A DNA stretch of 64,000 nucleotides from Rhizobiaceae bacterium CPCC 101076 (GTDB lineage Bacteria; Pseudomonadota; Alphaproteobacteria; Rhizobiales; Methylopilaceae), in the NCBI GenBank assembly GCA_003347645.1, contig QDFX01000011.1, positions 62,001 through 126,000 of the forward strand, in the 5' to 3' direction. Position numbers and translations under genes: made by a program. The notes under the pieces are model-generated. The model searched no databases. It was not told the origin of the DNA and worked only from the letters and a program-made list of their open reading frames with translations. Shown here in pieces: positions 17,749 to 26,592 of this stretch. Positions within the stretch are counted from its first letter, which is position 1. Every line of letters begins with the position of its first letter.

Positions 17749-18747
17749 TCACTTTACGGCGACGACGACTTTTCCCTTCGCACGACCCGTTTCGACATAG
17801 GCCAGTGCCTCGTTGGTCCTCTCGAACGGGAAGACCCGGTCCATCACCGGGCGTATGTCACCCGCCTCGATCAGGGAGGTGATCTTCCCGAGCTGCCCGC
17901 CGTTCGCTGTCATGAAGAGGAACGAATAGCTGATCCCTCGGCGTTTCGATTTTCTCCTGATGCCGGAGCTAAGCAGGCGCATGACCTGTCGAAGCAACCA
18001 GCCGGAGCCGTTCTGCTTCGCGAAGTCCGGATCGGGCGGACCGGAAATCGAGATCAGGATCCCGCCCGACTTCAGCACAGCAAGGGATTTCTCCAGTGTG
18101 TCCGTCCCGAGGCTGTTCAGCACGACGTCATAGCCCTGCAGCACTTTCTCGAAGTCGTCGTTCTTGTAATCGACCACGACGTCCGCGCCGAGACTTTTCA
18201 CAAGGGCGATATTCGCCGTGCTCGTGGTCGTGGCCACATATGCCCCGAGATGCTTGGCAAGCTGGATCGCGATCGTACCCACGCCGCCCGAGCCGGCATG
18301 GATCAGGACCTTCTGCCCCTTCTGCAAGTTCGCCCGCTCGACAAGCACCTGCCATGCCGTCAGGGCGACAAGCGGAATGGATGCGGCCTCTTCCATGGTC
18401 AGATTGGCCGGCTTCATCGCGACATCCGCCTCGTCCATGGCGATATACTCCGCGAATGTCCCGATGCGATCCTGGGCCGGACGTGCATAGACCTCGTCAC
18501 CGGGCTTGAACCGCCGGACATTGGCCCCGACCCGGACCACGACGCCCGCTACATCGTTGCCCAGCACCAGCGGAAGGCGGTAGGGCAGGATGAGCTTGAA
18601 CTCTCCGTCCCTGATCTTGTTGTCCAGGACGTTCACGCCGGCCGCATGAATCTCGACCATGACGTCGTTCTCACGCAATTCCGGCTCGGGACCTTCGCCA
18701 AGCCGCAGCGCGCCTTTCGTATAGCGATCGAGCAGGAAAGATTTCAT
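17749..18747 (-). CDS. NADP-dependent quinone-oxidoreductase-like MDR protein
   Basis: A 332-residue medium-chain dehydrogenase/reductase without zinc ligands (zeta-crystallin/QOR type). It has the GroES-like N-domain (AAGVNVLDNKIRDG, LVLGNDVAGVVVRVG) and a Rossmann domain with HAGSGGVGTIAIQLAK. The start at 18747 matches the family; sequence upstream in frame does not. It follows the SDR gene by 46 bp in the same direction and is probably co-regulated by the divergent HxlR protein, as is common for aldehyde/quinone-responsive operons. Confidence 0.87.
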   Translation of the reverse strand: MKSFLLDRYTKGALRLGEGPEPELRENDVMVEIHAAGVNVLDNKIRDGEFKLILPYRLPLVLGNDVAGVVVRVGANVRRFKPGDEVYARPAQDRIGTFAEYIAMDEADVAMKPANLTMEEAASIPLVALTAWQVLVERANLQKGQKVLIHAGSGGVGTIAIQLAKHLGAYVATTTSTANIALVKSLGADVVVDYKNDDFEKVLQGYDVVLNSLGTDTLEKSLAVLKSGGILISISGPPDPDFAKQNGSGWLLRQVMRLLSSGIRRKSKRRGISYSFLFMTANGGQLGKITSLIEAGDIRPVMDRVFPFERTNEALAYVETGRAKGKVVVAVK

Positions 18748-18793
18748 CGGACTGACTTTCGGTTCTGGCAAGCAGGTAGACTGCGCAATGCCG

Positions 18794-19609
18794 TCAGACC
18801 GGCAAGCGGAACTGCTTGCGCAAGCTCTTGTCGAATATCTCTGCGGGGGCAAACCGGCGCAGTATGCTGATCTGCTGCGCTGCCTTGCCAGAGGTATAGC
18901 GGCGTCGCGGACGGGCATCGGTCGCGGCCTTGACGACCACAGCGGCCACGACTTCTGGCAGATCGGCTTTTGGCATCACATCGCGAAGGAGCGCGTCGAG
19001 GTCGGCTCGAGCGCCATCATATTCATTCAAGATGGAATCCGGCTTAATCCCATTCTGGTCGAAGACAGTACGAACGAACGCCGGCTCGATAACCGAGACG
19101 CGAATATTGAAGGCGCGAACCTCGTGATCCAGTGATTCCGAATAGCCCTCAATTGCGTGTTTTGCTGCTGAATAGTGAGCCGCATACGGCGCAGGTATGA
19201 GGCCCAAGATCGAGCCGATGTTGATGATGCGCCCTTTGCTGCGGCGCCGCATCGACGGCAACACCGCATTGGTCATGCGGATGACGCCGAACAGATTGAC
19301 GTCGAACAGGGCTTGCACCTGTGCAACCGATGATTCCTCAGCGCCCCCTAAGAGGCCGAGACCGGCGTTATTGACCAGAAGATCGATCCGCCCCGCGCGG
19401 CTCAGGACCTCGTCGACGACGTTTTGCACGGATGCATCGTTGATCACGTCACAGGCCAGCATCGTGATCCCATCCGGGGTATCGGGCATCGGCTTTCGGC
19501 TGGTGCCGAAGACACGGTAGCCATCGCGCCGCAGCGCCTGCGCCGTCACCAGCCCGATGCCGGAGGAGGCACCCGTGACCAGGGCAATGCCGCGTTCTGT
19601 CTTGCTCAT
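18794..19609 (-). CDS. Short-chain dehydrogenase/reductase
   Basis: A 271-residue classical SDR: VTGASSGIGLVTAQAL (cofactor glycines), NNAGLGLLG, the catalytic IGSILG Ser and YSAAKHAIEGYSES Tyr/Lys are all present. The Arg-rich end of beta-2 (GTSRKPM) suggests NADP. It is the first gene of the two-gene leftward operon facing the HxlR gene. The substrate is unknown. Confidence 0.9.
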   Translation of the reverse strand: MSKTERGIALVTGASSGIGLVTAQALRRDGYRVFGTSRKPMPDTPDGITMLACDVINDASVQNVVDEVLSRAGRIDLLVNNAGLGLLGGAEESSVAQVQALFDVNLFGVIRMTNAVLPSMRRRSKGRIINIGSILGLIPAPYAAHYSAAKHAIEGYSESLDHEVRAFNIRVSVIEPAFVRTVFDQNGIKPDSILNEYDGARADLDALLRDVMPKADLPEVVAAVVVKAATDARPRRRYTSGKAAQQISILRRFAPAEIFDKSLRKQFRLPV

Positions 19610-19656
19610 CGGCTTCCGCTTTCATTTTGTCATGGAACATCGGTGAACGAGCAGTT

Positions 19657-19686
19657 ACTATCAAATAAGTATCAAGTCACTACCAA
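19657..19686. promoter_or_regulatory. Three 11-bp-phased direct repeats, likely HxlR operator
   Basis: ACTATCAA (19657-19664), AGTATCAA (19668-19675) and ACTACCAA (19679-19686) recur exactly every 11 bp in the divergent SDR/HxlR intergenic region. The spacing places all three on one DNA face, and the last copy ends 13 bp before the HxlR start. This is consistent with binding of an HxlR-type winged-helix dimer and autoregulation. Confidence 0.55.
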
Positions 19687-19698
19687 AAAGATATCGAC

Positions 19699-20130
19699 AT
19701 GAAGAATCTTTCGAACCAGCCATGCCTGATCGCCCGCAGCCTGGCGCTTGTGGGGGACGCCTGGAGCATGCTGATCATGCGCGACGCCCATGCGGGGCTG
19801 ACCCGCTTCGATGATTTTCGCAAGAGCCTCGGTATCGCGCCGACGATGCTGACGGGGCGGCTTTCGTCACTGACCGAGGAGGGGCTGCTGGAGAAACGCC
19901 GCTATTCCGACCGTCCGCCACGGGACGAGTATGTGCTGACGGAAGCAGGCCGCGACTTTCTGCCGGTTCTGTTTGCGATCGGCGCGTGGGGACGCAAGCA
20001 TCGCGACGGCGGCAAGGTGACCCGTTTCTTCGACGCCGAGACAGGAACGGAGATCGATCCCGTCACCATCGACCGCGCGACCGGCGCTCCGGTCGGAACA
20101 CGTCCTATTCGTATCGCCGCGCCCGAATGA
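19699..20130 (+). CDS. HxlR family transcriptional regulator
   Basis: A 143-residue winged-helix protein of the HxlR/MarR-like type: CLIARSLALVGDAWSMLIMRDA, the recognition region GIAPTMLTGRLSSLTEEGLLEKRRY, then the wing DEYVLTEAGRDFLPVL. These regulators respond to aldehydes, quinones or disulfide stress. It is divergent from the SDR/MDR operon across the triple repeat, so it most likely controls that operon and itself. Confidence 0.9.
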   Translation: MKNLSNQPCLIARSLALVGDAWSMLIMRDAHAGLTRFDDFRKSLGIAPTMLTGRLSSLTEEGLLEKRRYSDRPPRDEYVLTEAGRDFLPVLFAIGAWGRKHRDGGKVTRFFDAETGTEIDPVTIDRATGAPVGTRPIRIAAPE

Positions 20131-20174
20131 GCCGCCCACGGCAGATGAAGCAGCGCCAGGATTAGGCCCTGAGC

Positions 20175-21152
20175 CTAGAGCACCGAGGTCCAGGCGGATG
20201 GCACGAAGGCGTAGCGATCGCCGTCCTTGGCGATGTGACCGGTCGCCGGGAACGGGAAGTGGTAGCTCTGCACCCGCGTCCGGTCCGCGGCCGCCATGTC
20301 GAGGATGCGTCGGCGCGACGCCTCTGCCATCTCCGGGTCCATGTCGAACATCGCATGCCAGCCCGGATTGCGGACGAACAGCGCGGGATGATTGGTCGTG
20401 TCGGACAGGACCAGGAGTTGATCCGAGCCGGACGACACGCGGAAGACCATATGGCCCGGCGTGTGGCCGCGGGCTGAGATCGCCTCGATGCCGGGCAAGA
20501 TCTCGGTGTCGCCCCTGTATTGCTTCACGACCTTCCGGACCGGCTCGAAGGTCTTCTGGATGCTCTCGAACTGCGTCTTCAGCCTCTCGGTGGCGCGACT
20601 CGCCTGGCCCTCGTCGGTCCAGAATGCCCATTCCGGTTCCGGAACCAGGACTTCCGCATTCGGGAAGGCAGGCTGGCCATCCCGGGTCACCAGGCCGAAG
20701 ATGTGGTCGGCGTGGAAATGGGAGATGATGACGGTGTCGATCGCGCGCGGGTCGATACCGGCTGCGGCCATGTTGTCCATCATCAGGCCGGCGGTCTCCA
20801 GCGAGATGCGCGCGCCTGTGCCTGCATCGAGCAGCACCAGCCTGCCGCCCGTGTTCACCACCAGTTGGGTATATGGAATCGTGAGCCTGTCGGTTGGCAG
20901 GAACGCCTCTTCCAGCGCCGCCTTCACCTGGTCGACAGTCGCATTCCGCACGAAGGTGTCGTCCAGCTTGCGGATGCCGACGCCGTCGCTGATCGAGGTC
21001 ATCTCGAAATCGCCGACACGATATCGATAGACGCCCGGGGCCTGCCGGCCGCTGGGCGGTGCGACTGCGAGACTGGGGGTGGGGGAAATCAGGGACGCGA
21101 GCGCGGCGGCTGCTCCGGTGGCCAGCGCTGCGCGGCGGGTCAAGTCAGTCAT
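20175..21152 (-). CDS. Tat-exported MBL-fold metallo-hydrolase
   Basis: About 325 residues. The N-terminus MTDLTRRAALATGAAAALAS is a twin-arginine signal; a start 5 codons upstream (21167) is possible. The metallo-beta-lactamase core carries IISHFHADHIFG (HxHxDH zinc site), the later His in RGHTPGHMVF, Asp in LVLSDTTNHP and a final His in SYHFPFPATGHI. It is similar to periplasmic quorum-quenching/AidC-like and other MBL hydrolases, and the substrate is not predictable. It is divergent from the EcfG-driven pair. Confidence 0.87.
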   Translation of the reverse strand: MTDLTRRAALATGAAAALASLISPTPSLAVAPPSGRQAPGVYRYRVGDFEMTSISDGVGIRKLDDTFVRNATVDQVKAALEEAFLPTDRLTIPYTQLVVNTGGRLVLLDAGTGARISLETAGLMMDNMAAAGIDPRAIDTVIISHFHADHIFGLVTRDGQPAFPNAEVLVPEPEWAFWTDEGQASRATERLKTQFESIQKTFEPVRKVVKQYRGDTEILPGIEAISARGHTPGHMVFRVSSGSDQLLVLSDTTNHPALFVRNPGWHAMFDMDPEMAEASRRRILDMAAADRTRVQSYHFPFPATGHIAKDGDRYAFVPSAWTSVL

Positions 21153-21268
21153 GCGGAGGTCTCCCAACCTGCTGTGCAGACGCGGCGAACATGCGCTTTT
21201 TCTCGGCGCAAAAGCGTCACGTGTTCGTGTGCAGGAAGCCAGCCCGGAAGCTTTCTTTCAAGCTGGAA

Positions 21269-21293
21269 GGAACGTGGCTTCGAAGACCGCGTT
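21269..21293 (+). promoter_or_regulatory. Consensus EcfG (general stress) promoter
   Basis: GGAAC (21269-21273), a 16-bp spacer, then CGTT (21290-21293) match the alphaproteobacterial sigma-EcfG consensus exactly. Transcription would begin near 21300, about 40 bp before the small gene at 21340, a normal leader length. Confidence 0.6.
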
Positions 21294-21339
21294 CTTCAAT
21301 CACGTCGTGACGTTTCAATGACGGGGCAGGGATTGCGGG

Positions 21340-21558
21340 ATGAATGTCGGCGAACTGACCAACGAACAGTTGCAGAAGGCCATCTCCGGCCGGCTGACAT
21401 CGGGTGAGCTCGACCTGTTGATGCGCGAAGCGGGCCGCCGCGGGCTCGATATCGACCTCTGCTACGAGGAATATCGCGGCGCGCGCCAGGAAAAAGCGCT
21501 GGTGATCCGCTCCAGGATCACGTTCCAGCCGATGCTGACCGCGTCCGCATCGCGTTGA
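21340..21558 (+). CDS. Small protein of unknown function, coupled to ROK gene
   Basis: A 72-residue hydrophilic protein (starts MNVGELTNEQLQKAISGR), predicted largely helical, with no recognised family. It is supported by its position under the EcfG-type promoter and by the overlap of its TGA with a TTG start of the ROK gene (TTGA at 21555-21558), an arrangement typical of translational coupling. It could be a small partner or regulator of the kinase-like protein. The last 15 residues are Ser/Ala-rich and less conserved-looking. Confidence 0.5.
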   Translation: MNVGELTNEQLQKAISGRLTSGELDLLMREAGRRGLDIDLCYEEYRGARQEKALVIRSRITFQPMLTASASR

Positions 21559-22649
21559 TCGATCCTATGGGGGCGGATGTGAACGACCAGACCGGAATCT
21601 CTCCCGGACTCGCGCCTCATGGCGCGGCGAACCTGCCGAGCGTCGTGCTCGACAGCTACAATCTCGAGGTCAAGGACGAGGAGGGCTTCGTCGGGGACCG
21701 TGCCTCGAACAAGGCGTTCCGCGGACTTCTGGAAGAGCTTCGGAAGCCGCATCGCAAAAATGGGGCCGATCCGCTCGGTGACGAGCCAAGTCTCGAGATT
21801 TCCAAGAAGAAGCTCGATAAGCTCCTCGCGAACGGTGATCTGGAAGCCGCGGGCATCGTCCTGGGCACGATCGAGAAATTTGCCAACGAACTCGCCTTCG
21901 TCATCCGGCGCTTCATGAAACTCAAGGGCTGGAAGGATACCGAGCGGATCGCGATCGGCGGTGGCCTGCGCGATAGCCGGGTCGGCGAACTCGCCATTGG
22001 CCGCGCCGCTGTGATGCTCAAGGAGCAGGACCACGCGATCGACCTTAGGCCGATCCACTATCATCCAGACGAGGCGGGATTGATCGGGGCAATCCATCTC
22101 GCGCCGGCATGGATGTTTTCCGGCCACGACGGGATCATCGCCGTCGATATCGGCGGCACGAACATCCGCTCAGGCGTCGTTTGCACCAATCTCAAAAAGG
22201 CTCAGGACGCATCGCAGGCGGAGGTCGCGTTCTTCGATCTGTGGCGGCACCGGGACGACAAGCCGACGCGCGAGGAAGCGGTCGAGCGCCTCATCGAAAT
22301 GCTTGAGGACCTCATCGCGAAGGCGAAAAAAAACGACATCCAGCTCGCGCCGTTCATCGGCATCGGCTGTCCAGGCTTGATCAATGATGACGGCACGATC
22401 GAGCGCGGATCGCAGAATCTTCCCGGCAATTGGGCGTCGAGCAAGTTCCACCTGCCGACGCTGCTCAAGGAGGCGATCCCGAAGATCGAGGGTTACGAGA
22501 CTGCGATCGTCTTGCATAACGACGCGGTGGTGCAGGGGCTGAGCGAAGTGCCGTTCATGCACGACGTCACGAGCTGGGGCGTCCTGACCATGGGAACGGG
22601 CCTCGGAAACGCGAGATTCACCAACCGGCAAAAACCCGCCAAGACCTAG
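21555..22649 (+). CDS. ROK-type sugar kinase-like protein with permuted motif order
   Basis: 364 residues from a TTG start at 21555 (ATG at 21567 is the alternative). The second half carries the normal beginning of an ROK glucokinase: VDIGGTNIRSG (198-208, ATP site), GIGCPGLIND (269-), HNDAVVQGL (catalytic Asp at 323) and MGTGLGNA (346-353). The usual closing part of the fold, IAIGGGLRD...DEAGLIGAIHLA (132-183), lies before these instead of after them. No ROK zinc-site cysteine motif is seen. It probably phosphorylates a sugar, but the substrate is unknown and activity uncertain. Confidence 0.75.
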   Translation: MIDPMGADVNDQTGISPGLAPHGAANLPSVVLDSYNLEVKDEEGFVGDRASNKAFRGLLEELRKPHRKNGADPLGDEPSLEISKKKLDKLLANGDLEAAGIVLGTIEKFANELAFVIRRFMKLKGWKDTERIAIGGGLRDSRVGELAIGRAAVMLKEQDHAIDLRPIHYHPDEAGLIGAIHLAPAWMFSGHDGIIAVDIGGTNIRSGVVCTNLKKAQDASQAEVAFFDLWRHRDDKPTREEAVERLIEMLEDLIAKAKKNDIQLAPFIGIGCPGLINDDGTIERGSQNLPGNWASSKFHLPTLLKEAIPKIEGYETAIVLHNDAVVQGLSEVPFMHDVTSWGVLTMGTGLGNARFTNRQKPAKT

Positions 22650-22765
22650 CGCAAACTTCGGAATCGGATAGCCGCGGCGACAGTTCGGTTGACCGCGCCG
22701 CCCCCCGGTATTCTAAATTCGCAGGGCTCGTATGAGTCTGTGTTCACCGGGATGAGGCCCTGGCA

Positions 22766-25700
22766 GTGTCGAACAGCAAGCCTCTGATCACGACGATCCG
22801 CGGCCGCCTCGCTTTGTTGACGCTTGGCCTCTTGCTGCCCGGCATCCTCATTGGCGGCCTGCTGATCTGGGATTCCTACCGGCAGTCTCGCGCTTCGTTC
22901 GAGCGGCAGCTTGCCGAGACGGCACGCGCACTGTCACTGGTTGTCGACCGCCAGCTCGGGCAGGCGGCGGCGCTGAGCAAGGCGCTGGCGACCTCGCCGT
23001 ATATCGCGAATGGCGATTTCATCGCCTTCGACCAGCAGGCCCGAAGCGTGACCGACGGCCGAGAGACCTGGATTGTTCTTTCGGACCAGAACGGTCAGCA
23101 ACTCGTCAACACATCTCGCCCTCTGGGTTCGCCGCTACCCAGTTTCGCACCCGATCCGGCTTCCTGGCGGAAACTGCAATCTGGCGAAACGGTCGTTTCC
23201 AATCTCCTGCGAAACCGGACGCCTGATCAGGCGGTCATCACCATCGACACCCCGATAAGGATCGGGGGGCAAACGCGTTACGCCTTATCCTATGCGATGA
23301 CGCCCACGGTCCTCAGCAAGATCCTGGCCGATCAGAATCTGCCACCGGGCTGGATCGGCAATATCCTGGATGCCGAAAAGAACGTCGTCGCGCGAAGCTA
23401 TCGCAGCGAGGTCGTGATCGGCAGCCAGCCAAGCGCGCCGGTCATCGCCGAGATGGAGAAGGCCGACGAAGGCATCGTCGAAAGTTTCTCGTTCGAAGGC
23501 CGCCCGACTCTCGTCGCCTTCAGCCGCTCCCCGGCCTATCGCTGGACCTTCGGCGTTTCAGTACCTCGTGCGCAATTGCTGACGACGATCACGAGCACGC
23601 TCGCGCTGGCGGCGCTGACCGGGATCATCTTCATGCTGTTGGCCGCTCTGCTATCTGCGAGCGTGGCCCGTGGCATTTCTCGACCGGTAGAGGCCTTGGC
23701 TCGCGGAGCGAGCGCGCTCGGCGCCGGCGAACCGGTCAATGTCCCGCACACCAAGATCCGTGAGATCAACGCCGTCGCCGATAGTCTCAGGAGCGCGGCC
23801 GACACTCTGGCGCATCGTCAGGCCGATCTCAGGGAAAGCGAGTCTCGTCTCAGGCTCGCCGTCCAGGCCACAGGTCTCGGAATCTGGGACTCCGACGCCA
23901 GGACCGGCGCCAGGACGTGGTCGCCCGAATTCCGCGCCATTCTCGGCCTGCCGCAGGATAGCCCGGCGCGGGCCGATCTGTTGGCGGAGCGGATCCATCC
24001 TGAAGATCGCGGGTGGGTGCAGGCGGAATATGACCTGTTCTGCAGCGGCAAGGGCAACGGACATTATGAGGCGGAGTTCCGCATTATTCGCGCTGATACG
24101 GGCGAGGAAGTGTGGGTGACGGCAACCGGCCGCCTGTCCGTCGACGAGGATGGCACGCCGATCCGCGCGAACGGCACATTGATCGACGTGACCGCGCGCC
24201 GTCGTTCGGAACAGACATTGCGCGAAAGCGAAGAGCGGTTCCGCACTATGGCGGATAGCGCGCCGGCTTTGATCTGGCTGAGCGATCCTGCTGGCCAGAT
24301 CACCTTCGCCAATCGGCATTACGAACGTGTCTTCGGCCGTCCGGCTGTCGAGATGCTCGGCAATGGCTGGACCGAGATCATCATCCCCGAGGACGTGCCC
24401 GCCTTCCAGTCCGCGTTCCTGCGTGCGATTGCCGAGCAGGAGCCATTCCGGCAGGACGTTCGCGTTCGCGATGCCATGGGCGAGGTCCGCTGGTTGCGCT
24501 GCGAGGGCGCGCCGCGCCTGTCCGGGCCCGAGGGCAAGTTCCTCGGTTATGTCGGCTGCAATGTCGACATCACCGAAAGCAAGCTCGCGGAAGACGCGCT
24601 CGAGCGGCGCATCGAGGAACGCACCGGCGAGCTTGCGCTCGTCAACTTCCAGCTCCTGTCGCAGATCGACGAGCGCGAGCGCGTGGAGGCGACACTCCGC
24701 CAGGTCCAACGCCTGGAGGCGGTGGGACAGCTGACCTCCGGCGTCGCGCACGATTTCAACAATCTGCTGACCGTCATCCTCGGCAATCTGAGCTTCGCCG
24801 AGCGGACCGTGACCGAGGGGCCGCTGCACAAGCGTCTCGCCAATATGCGCATGGCGGCAGAGCGCGGCGCCTCGCTGGTCGCGCAGCTTCTTGCATTTTC
24901 CCGACGCCAGCGGCTCGCGCCTAAAGCGGTCAATCTCAACGAGACCGTACTCGGCATGCGCGAGCTGCTGCAAAGCTCGATGGGGGGCAGCGTTGCGGTC
25001 GACATCGTGCTCGAGGACGACCTCTGGCCGGCGCTGGTCGACCCGACGCAGATGGAACTCATTATCCTCAACCTCGCGATCAATGCGCGCGACGCGATGG
25101 AAGTCGGCGGGTTGCTGAAGGTCGAGACGTCGAATGCTGAGGTCACCGAACCGGCGACGCGTCCCGAAGAGCCGGCGCCGGGCGACTACGTTGTCGTCTC
25201 GGTCAGCGATTCGGGCTCCGGCATGAGCTCGGAAGTTCTGTCGCGCGTCTTCGAGCCGTTCTTCACGACCAAGGAAGTCGGCAAGGGTTCGGGCCTCGGC
25301 CTCAGTCAGGTGCTCGGCTTCGCCCAGCAATCGGGCGGCGGCGTGCGTATCGAGACCGGCGAAGGGCGAGGGACGACCGTCCAGGTATTCCTGCCTCGTT
25401 CCACCGAGGACGTGACGGTGGCGAAGACACCAAAAACGGCGCGTCGTGCCTCCACGACCGTTCCCTCCATCCTTCTCGTCGACGACGACGATCTCGTCCG
25501 GGAAGTCACCGCGATGAAGCTGGAGGAGTTCGGCTATTCCGTGCAGCAGGCGGCCAACGGCCCGGCGGCGCTCCTCGCCTTCGAGGAGGATGCCGGCTTC
25601 GACATGCTGATCCTCGATTTCGCGATGCCCGGCATGAACGGCGCCGAGGTCGCCCGCGCTGCTCGCAAGAGGCGGCCGAACGTGCCGATCCTCTTCGTGA

Positions 25701-25849
25701 CCGGCTATGCTGACCTGACTGCGCTCGGCGAATTTGCGTCGGAGCCGATTTTGCACAAGCCTTTCAAGGACAGCGACTTATCCGACCAGGTTGCGGAATT
25801 GCTGAAAGGAGCCCGGCAGCCGCAGCGCGCCAAGGCCGCACCCGCGTAA
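22766..25849 (+). CDS. Hybrid sensor histidine kinase/response regulator
   Basis: 1027 residues from a GTG at 22766. Layout: TM1 (about 14-36), extracytoplasmic sensor of the double-Cache kind (37-275), TM2 (277-300), HAMP (to about 350), two PAS/PAC domains (360-485 and 490-615), HisKA with VAHDFNNLLTVILGN (H662), HATPase with NLAINARDAM and GSGLGLSQVLGF, and a C-terminal receiver with LLVDDDD and LILDFAMPG (D951) and HKPFK. It is the HDFNN type that commonly feeds an Hpt protein. There is no adjacent partner; the Hpt/receiver pair at 15.3-16.5 kb is a candidate. The ligand is unknown. Confidence 0.92.
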   Translation: MSNSKPLITTIRGRLALLTLGLLLPGILIGGLLIWDSYRQSRASFERQLAETARALSLVVDRQLGQAAALSKALATSPYIANGDFIAFDQQARSVTDGRETWIVLSDQNGQQLVNTSRPLGSPLPSFAPDPASWRKLQSGETVVSNLLRNRTPDQAVITIDTPIRIGGQTRYALSYAMTPTVLSKILADQNLPPGWIGNILDAEKNVVARSYRSEVVIGSQPSAPVIAEMEKADEGIVESFSFEGRPTLVAFSRSPAYRWTFGVSVPRAQLLTTITSTLALAALTGIIFMLLAALLSASVARGISRPVEALARGASALGAGEPVNVPHTKIREINAVADSLRSAADTLAHRQADLRESESRLRLAVQATGLGIWDSDARTGARTWSPEFRAILGLPQDSPARADLLAERIHPEDRGWVQAEYDLFCSGKGNGHYEAEFRIIRADTGEEVWVTATGRLSVDEDGTPIRANGTLIDVTARRRSEQTLRESEERFRTMADSAPALIWLSDPAGQITFANRHYERVFGRPAVEMLGNGWTEIIIPEDVPAFQSAFLRAIAEQEPFRQDVRVRDAMGEVRWLRCEGAPRLSGPEGKFLGYVGCNVDITESKLAEDALERRIEERTGELALVNFQLLSQIDERERVEATLRQVQRLEAVGQLTSGVAHDFNNLLTVILGNLSFAERTVTEGPLHKRLANMRMAAERGASLVAQLLAFSRRQRLAPKAVNLNETVLGMRELLQSSMGGSVAVDIVLEDDLWPALVDPTQMELIILNLAINARDAMEVGGLLKVETSNAEVTEPATRPEEPAPGDYVVVSVSDSGSGMSSEVLSRVFEPFFTTKEVGKGSGLGLSQVLGFAQQSGGGVRIETGEGRGTTVQVFLPRSTEDVTVAKTPKTARRASTTVPSILLVDDDDLVREVTAMKLEEFGYSVQQAANGPAALLAFEEDAGFDMLILDFAMPGMNGAEVARAARKRRPNVPILFVTGYADLTALGEFASEPILHKPFKDSDLSDQVAELLKGARQPQRAKAAPA

Positions 25850-25947
25850 AAGTCCGTTTCCCGTCAAAACTTTGAACCACTTCATCTGCCTGTACCGACG
25901 ACAGCTTATGTCGGGCATGGCAAGACAGCGCGAAAGGGGCGCCGCAA

Positions 25948-26397
25948 GTGAGTGAGTTCTGGGTCTACGGCTCGATGTTTACGGCGGCGCTGATCGCCGG
26001 CACCTTCCTGCCGTTCCTGCCGGGATCCTCGGAGATTGTCCTTGCGGGCCTGCTGGCGAACAAGCAGGGGGACACGATGCTTCTTGTCGCCTCCGCGACC
26101 GCGGGCAACGTGCTCGGCGCGATCGTCAACTACGTGGTCGGTTATTTCGTCTCGGAACTCGCGGGCAAGAAATGGTTTCCCGCCAACGAGGCTCAGCTGG
26201 CGCGGGCGTCGGATCATTTCGAGCGCTATGGCAGCTGGATCCTGCTGATGTCGTGGGCGCCGTTCTTCGGCGATCTGATCACCGCGATCGCAGGATTGCT
26301 CCGCACCGACTTCCGGCTGTTCCTGGTCCTCGTCACGATCGGAAAGCTTGCCCGCTACGTCGTGCTGGCGATGGGCGTCGATCTCCTGAACTTTTAG
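25948..26397 (+). CDS. YqaA family (DedA-like) membrane protein
   Basis: A 149-residue inner-membrane protein starting at GTG 25948, with about four hydrophobic segments. GTFLPFLPGSSEIVLAGLLA, ASATAGNVLGAIVNYVVGY and MSWAPFFGDLITAIAGLLR are typical of the YqaA/SNARE-associated (DedA/VTT) group, thought to move lipids or support membrane energetics. The stop codon TAG is formed at the junction with the inverted-repeat element; its last base belongs to the element. Confidence 0.85.
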   Translation: MSEFWVYGSMFTAALIAGTFLPFLPGSSEIVLAGLLANKQGDTMLLVASATAGNVLGAIVNYVVGYFVSELAGKKWFPANEAQLARASDHFERYGSWILLMSWAPFFGDLITAIAGLLRTDFRLFLVLVTIGKLARYVVLAMGVDLLNF

Positions 26398-26592
26398 GGT
26401 CTGTACTCATAATGGGTAGCGATCCGACGCGAGGCCATGTGGTCGGATGGCAGGAGCGGGCCGGCAGCAAACCATGTCGGTTTGCAACGGACCGCGACGC
26501 ATCAGCCGGCCGCAGGGACCGCGCCCCTGCGGGGTGAGGTCAAAACCGCCCGACGGCTGTGTCGGACCGCTATCCATGTGAGTACAGACCCC
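26397..26592. mobile_element. 196-bp MITE-like element with ~31-bp terminal inverted repeats
   Basis: The left end GGGTCTGTACTCATAATGGG and the inverted right end GGGGTCTGTACTCACATGGA agree over about 31 bp with few mismatches or gaps, continuing into TAGCG(A/G)TCCGAC. TA dinucleotides flank it (26395-26396 and 26593-26594), fitting a TA target duplication. No transposase is encoded. The ends resemble those of IS5-superfamily elements such as the IS427 group (from memory). The element lies exactly between the stop codons of the two convergent genes and supplies the final G of both. Confidence 0.75.

Noticed and set aside
26397-26592. Intact insertion sequence
   Set aside because: Only 196 bp, no transposase frame; treated as a non-autonomous element.
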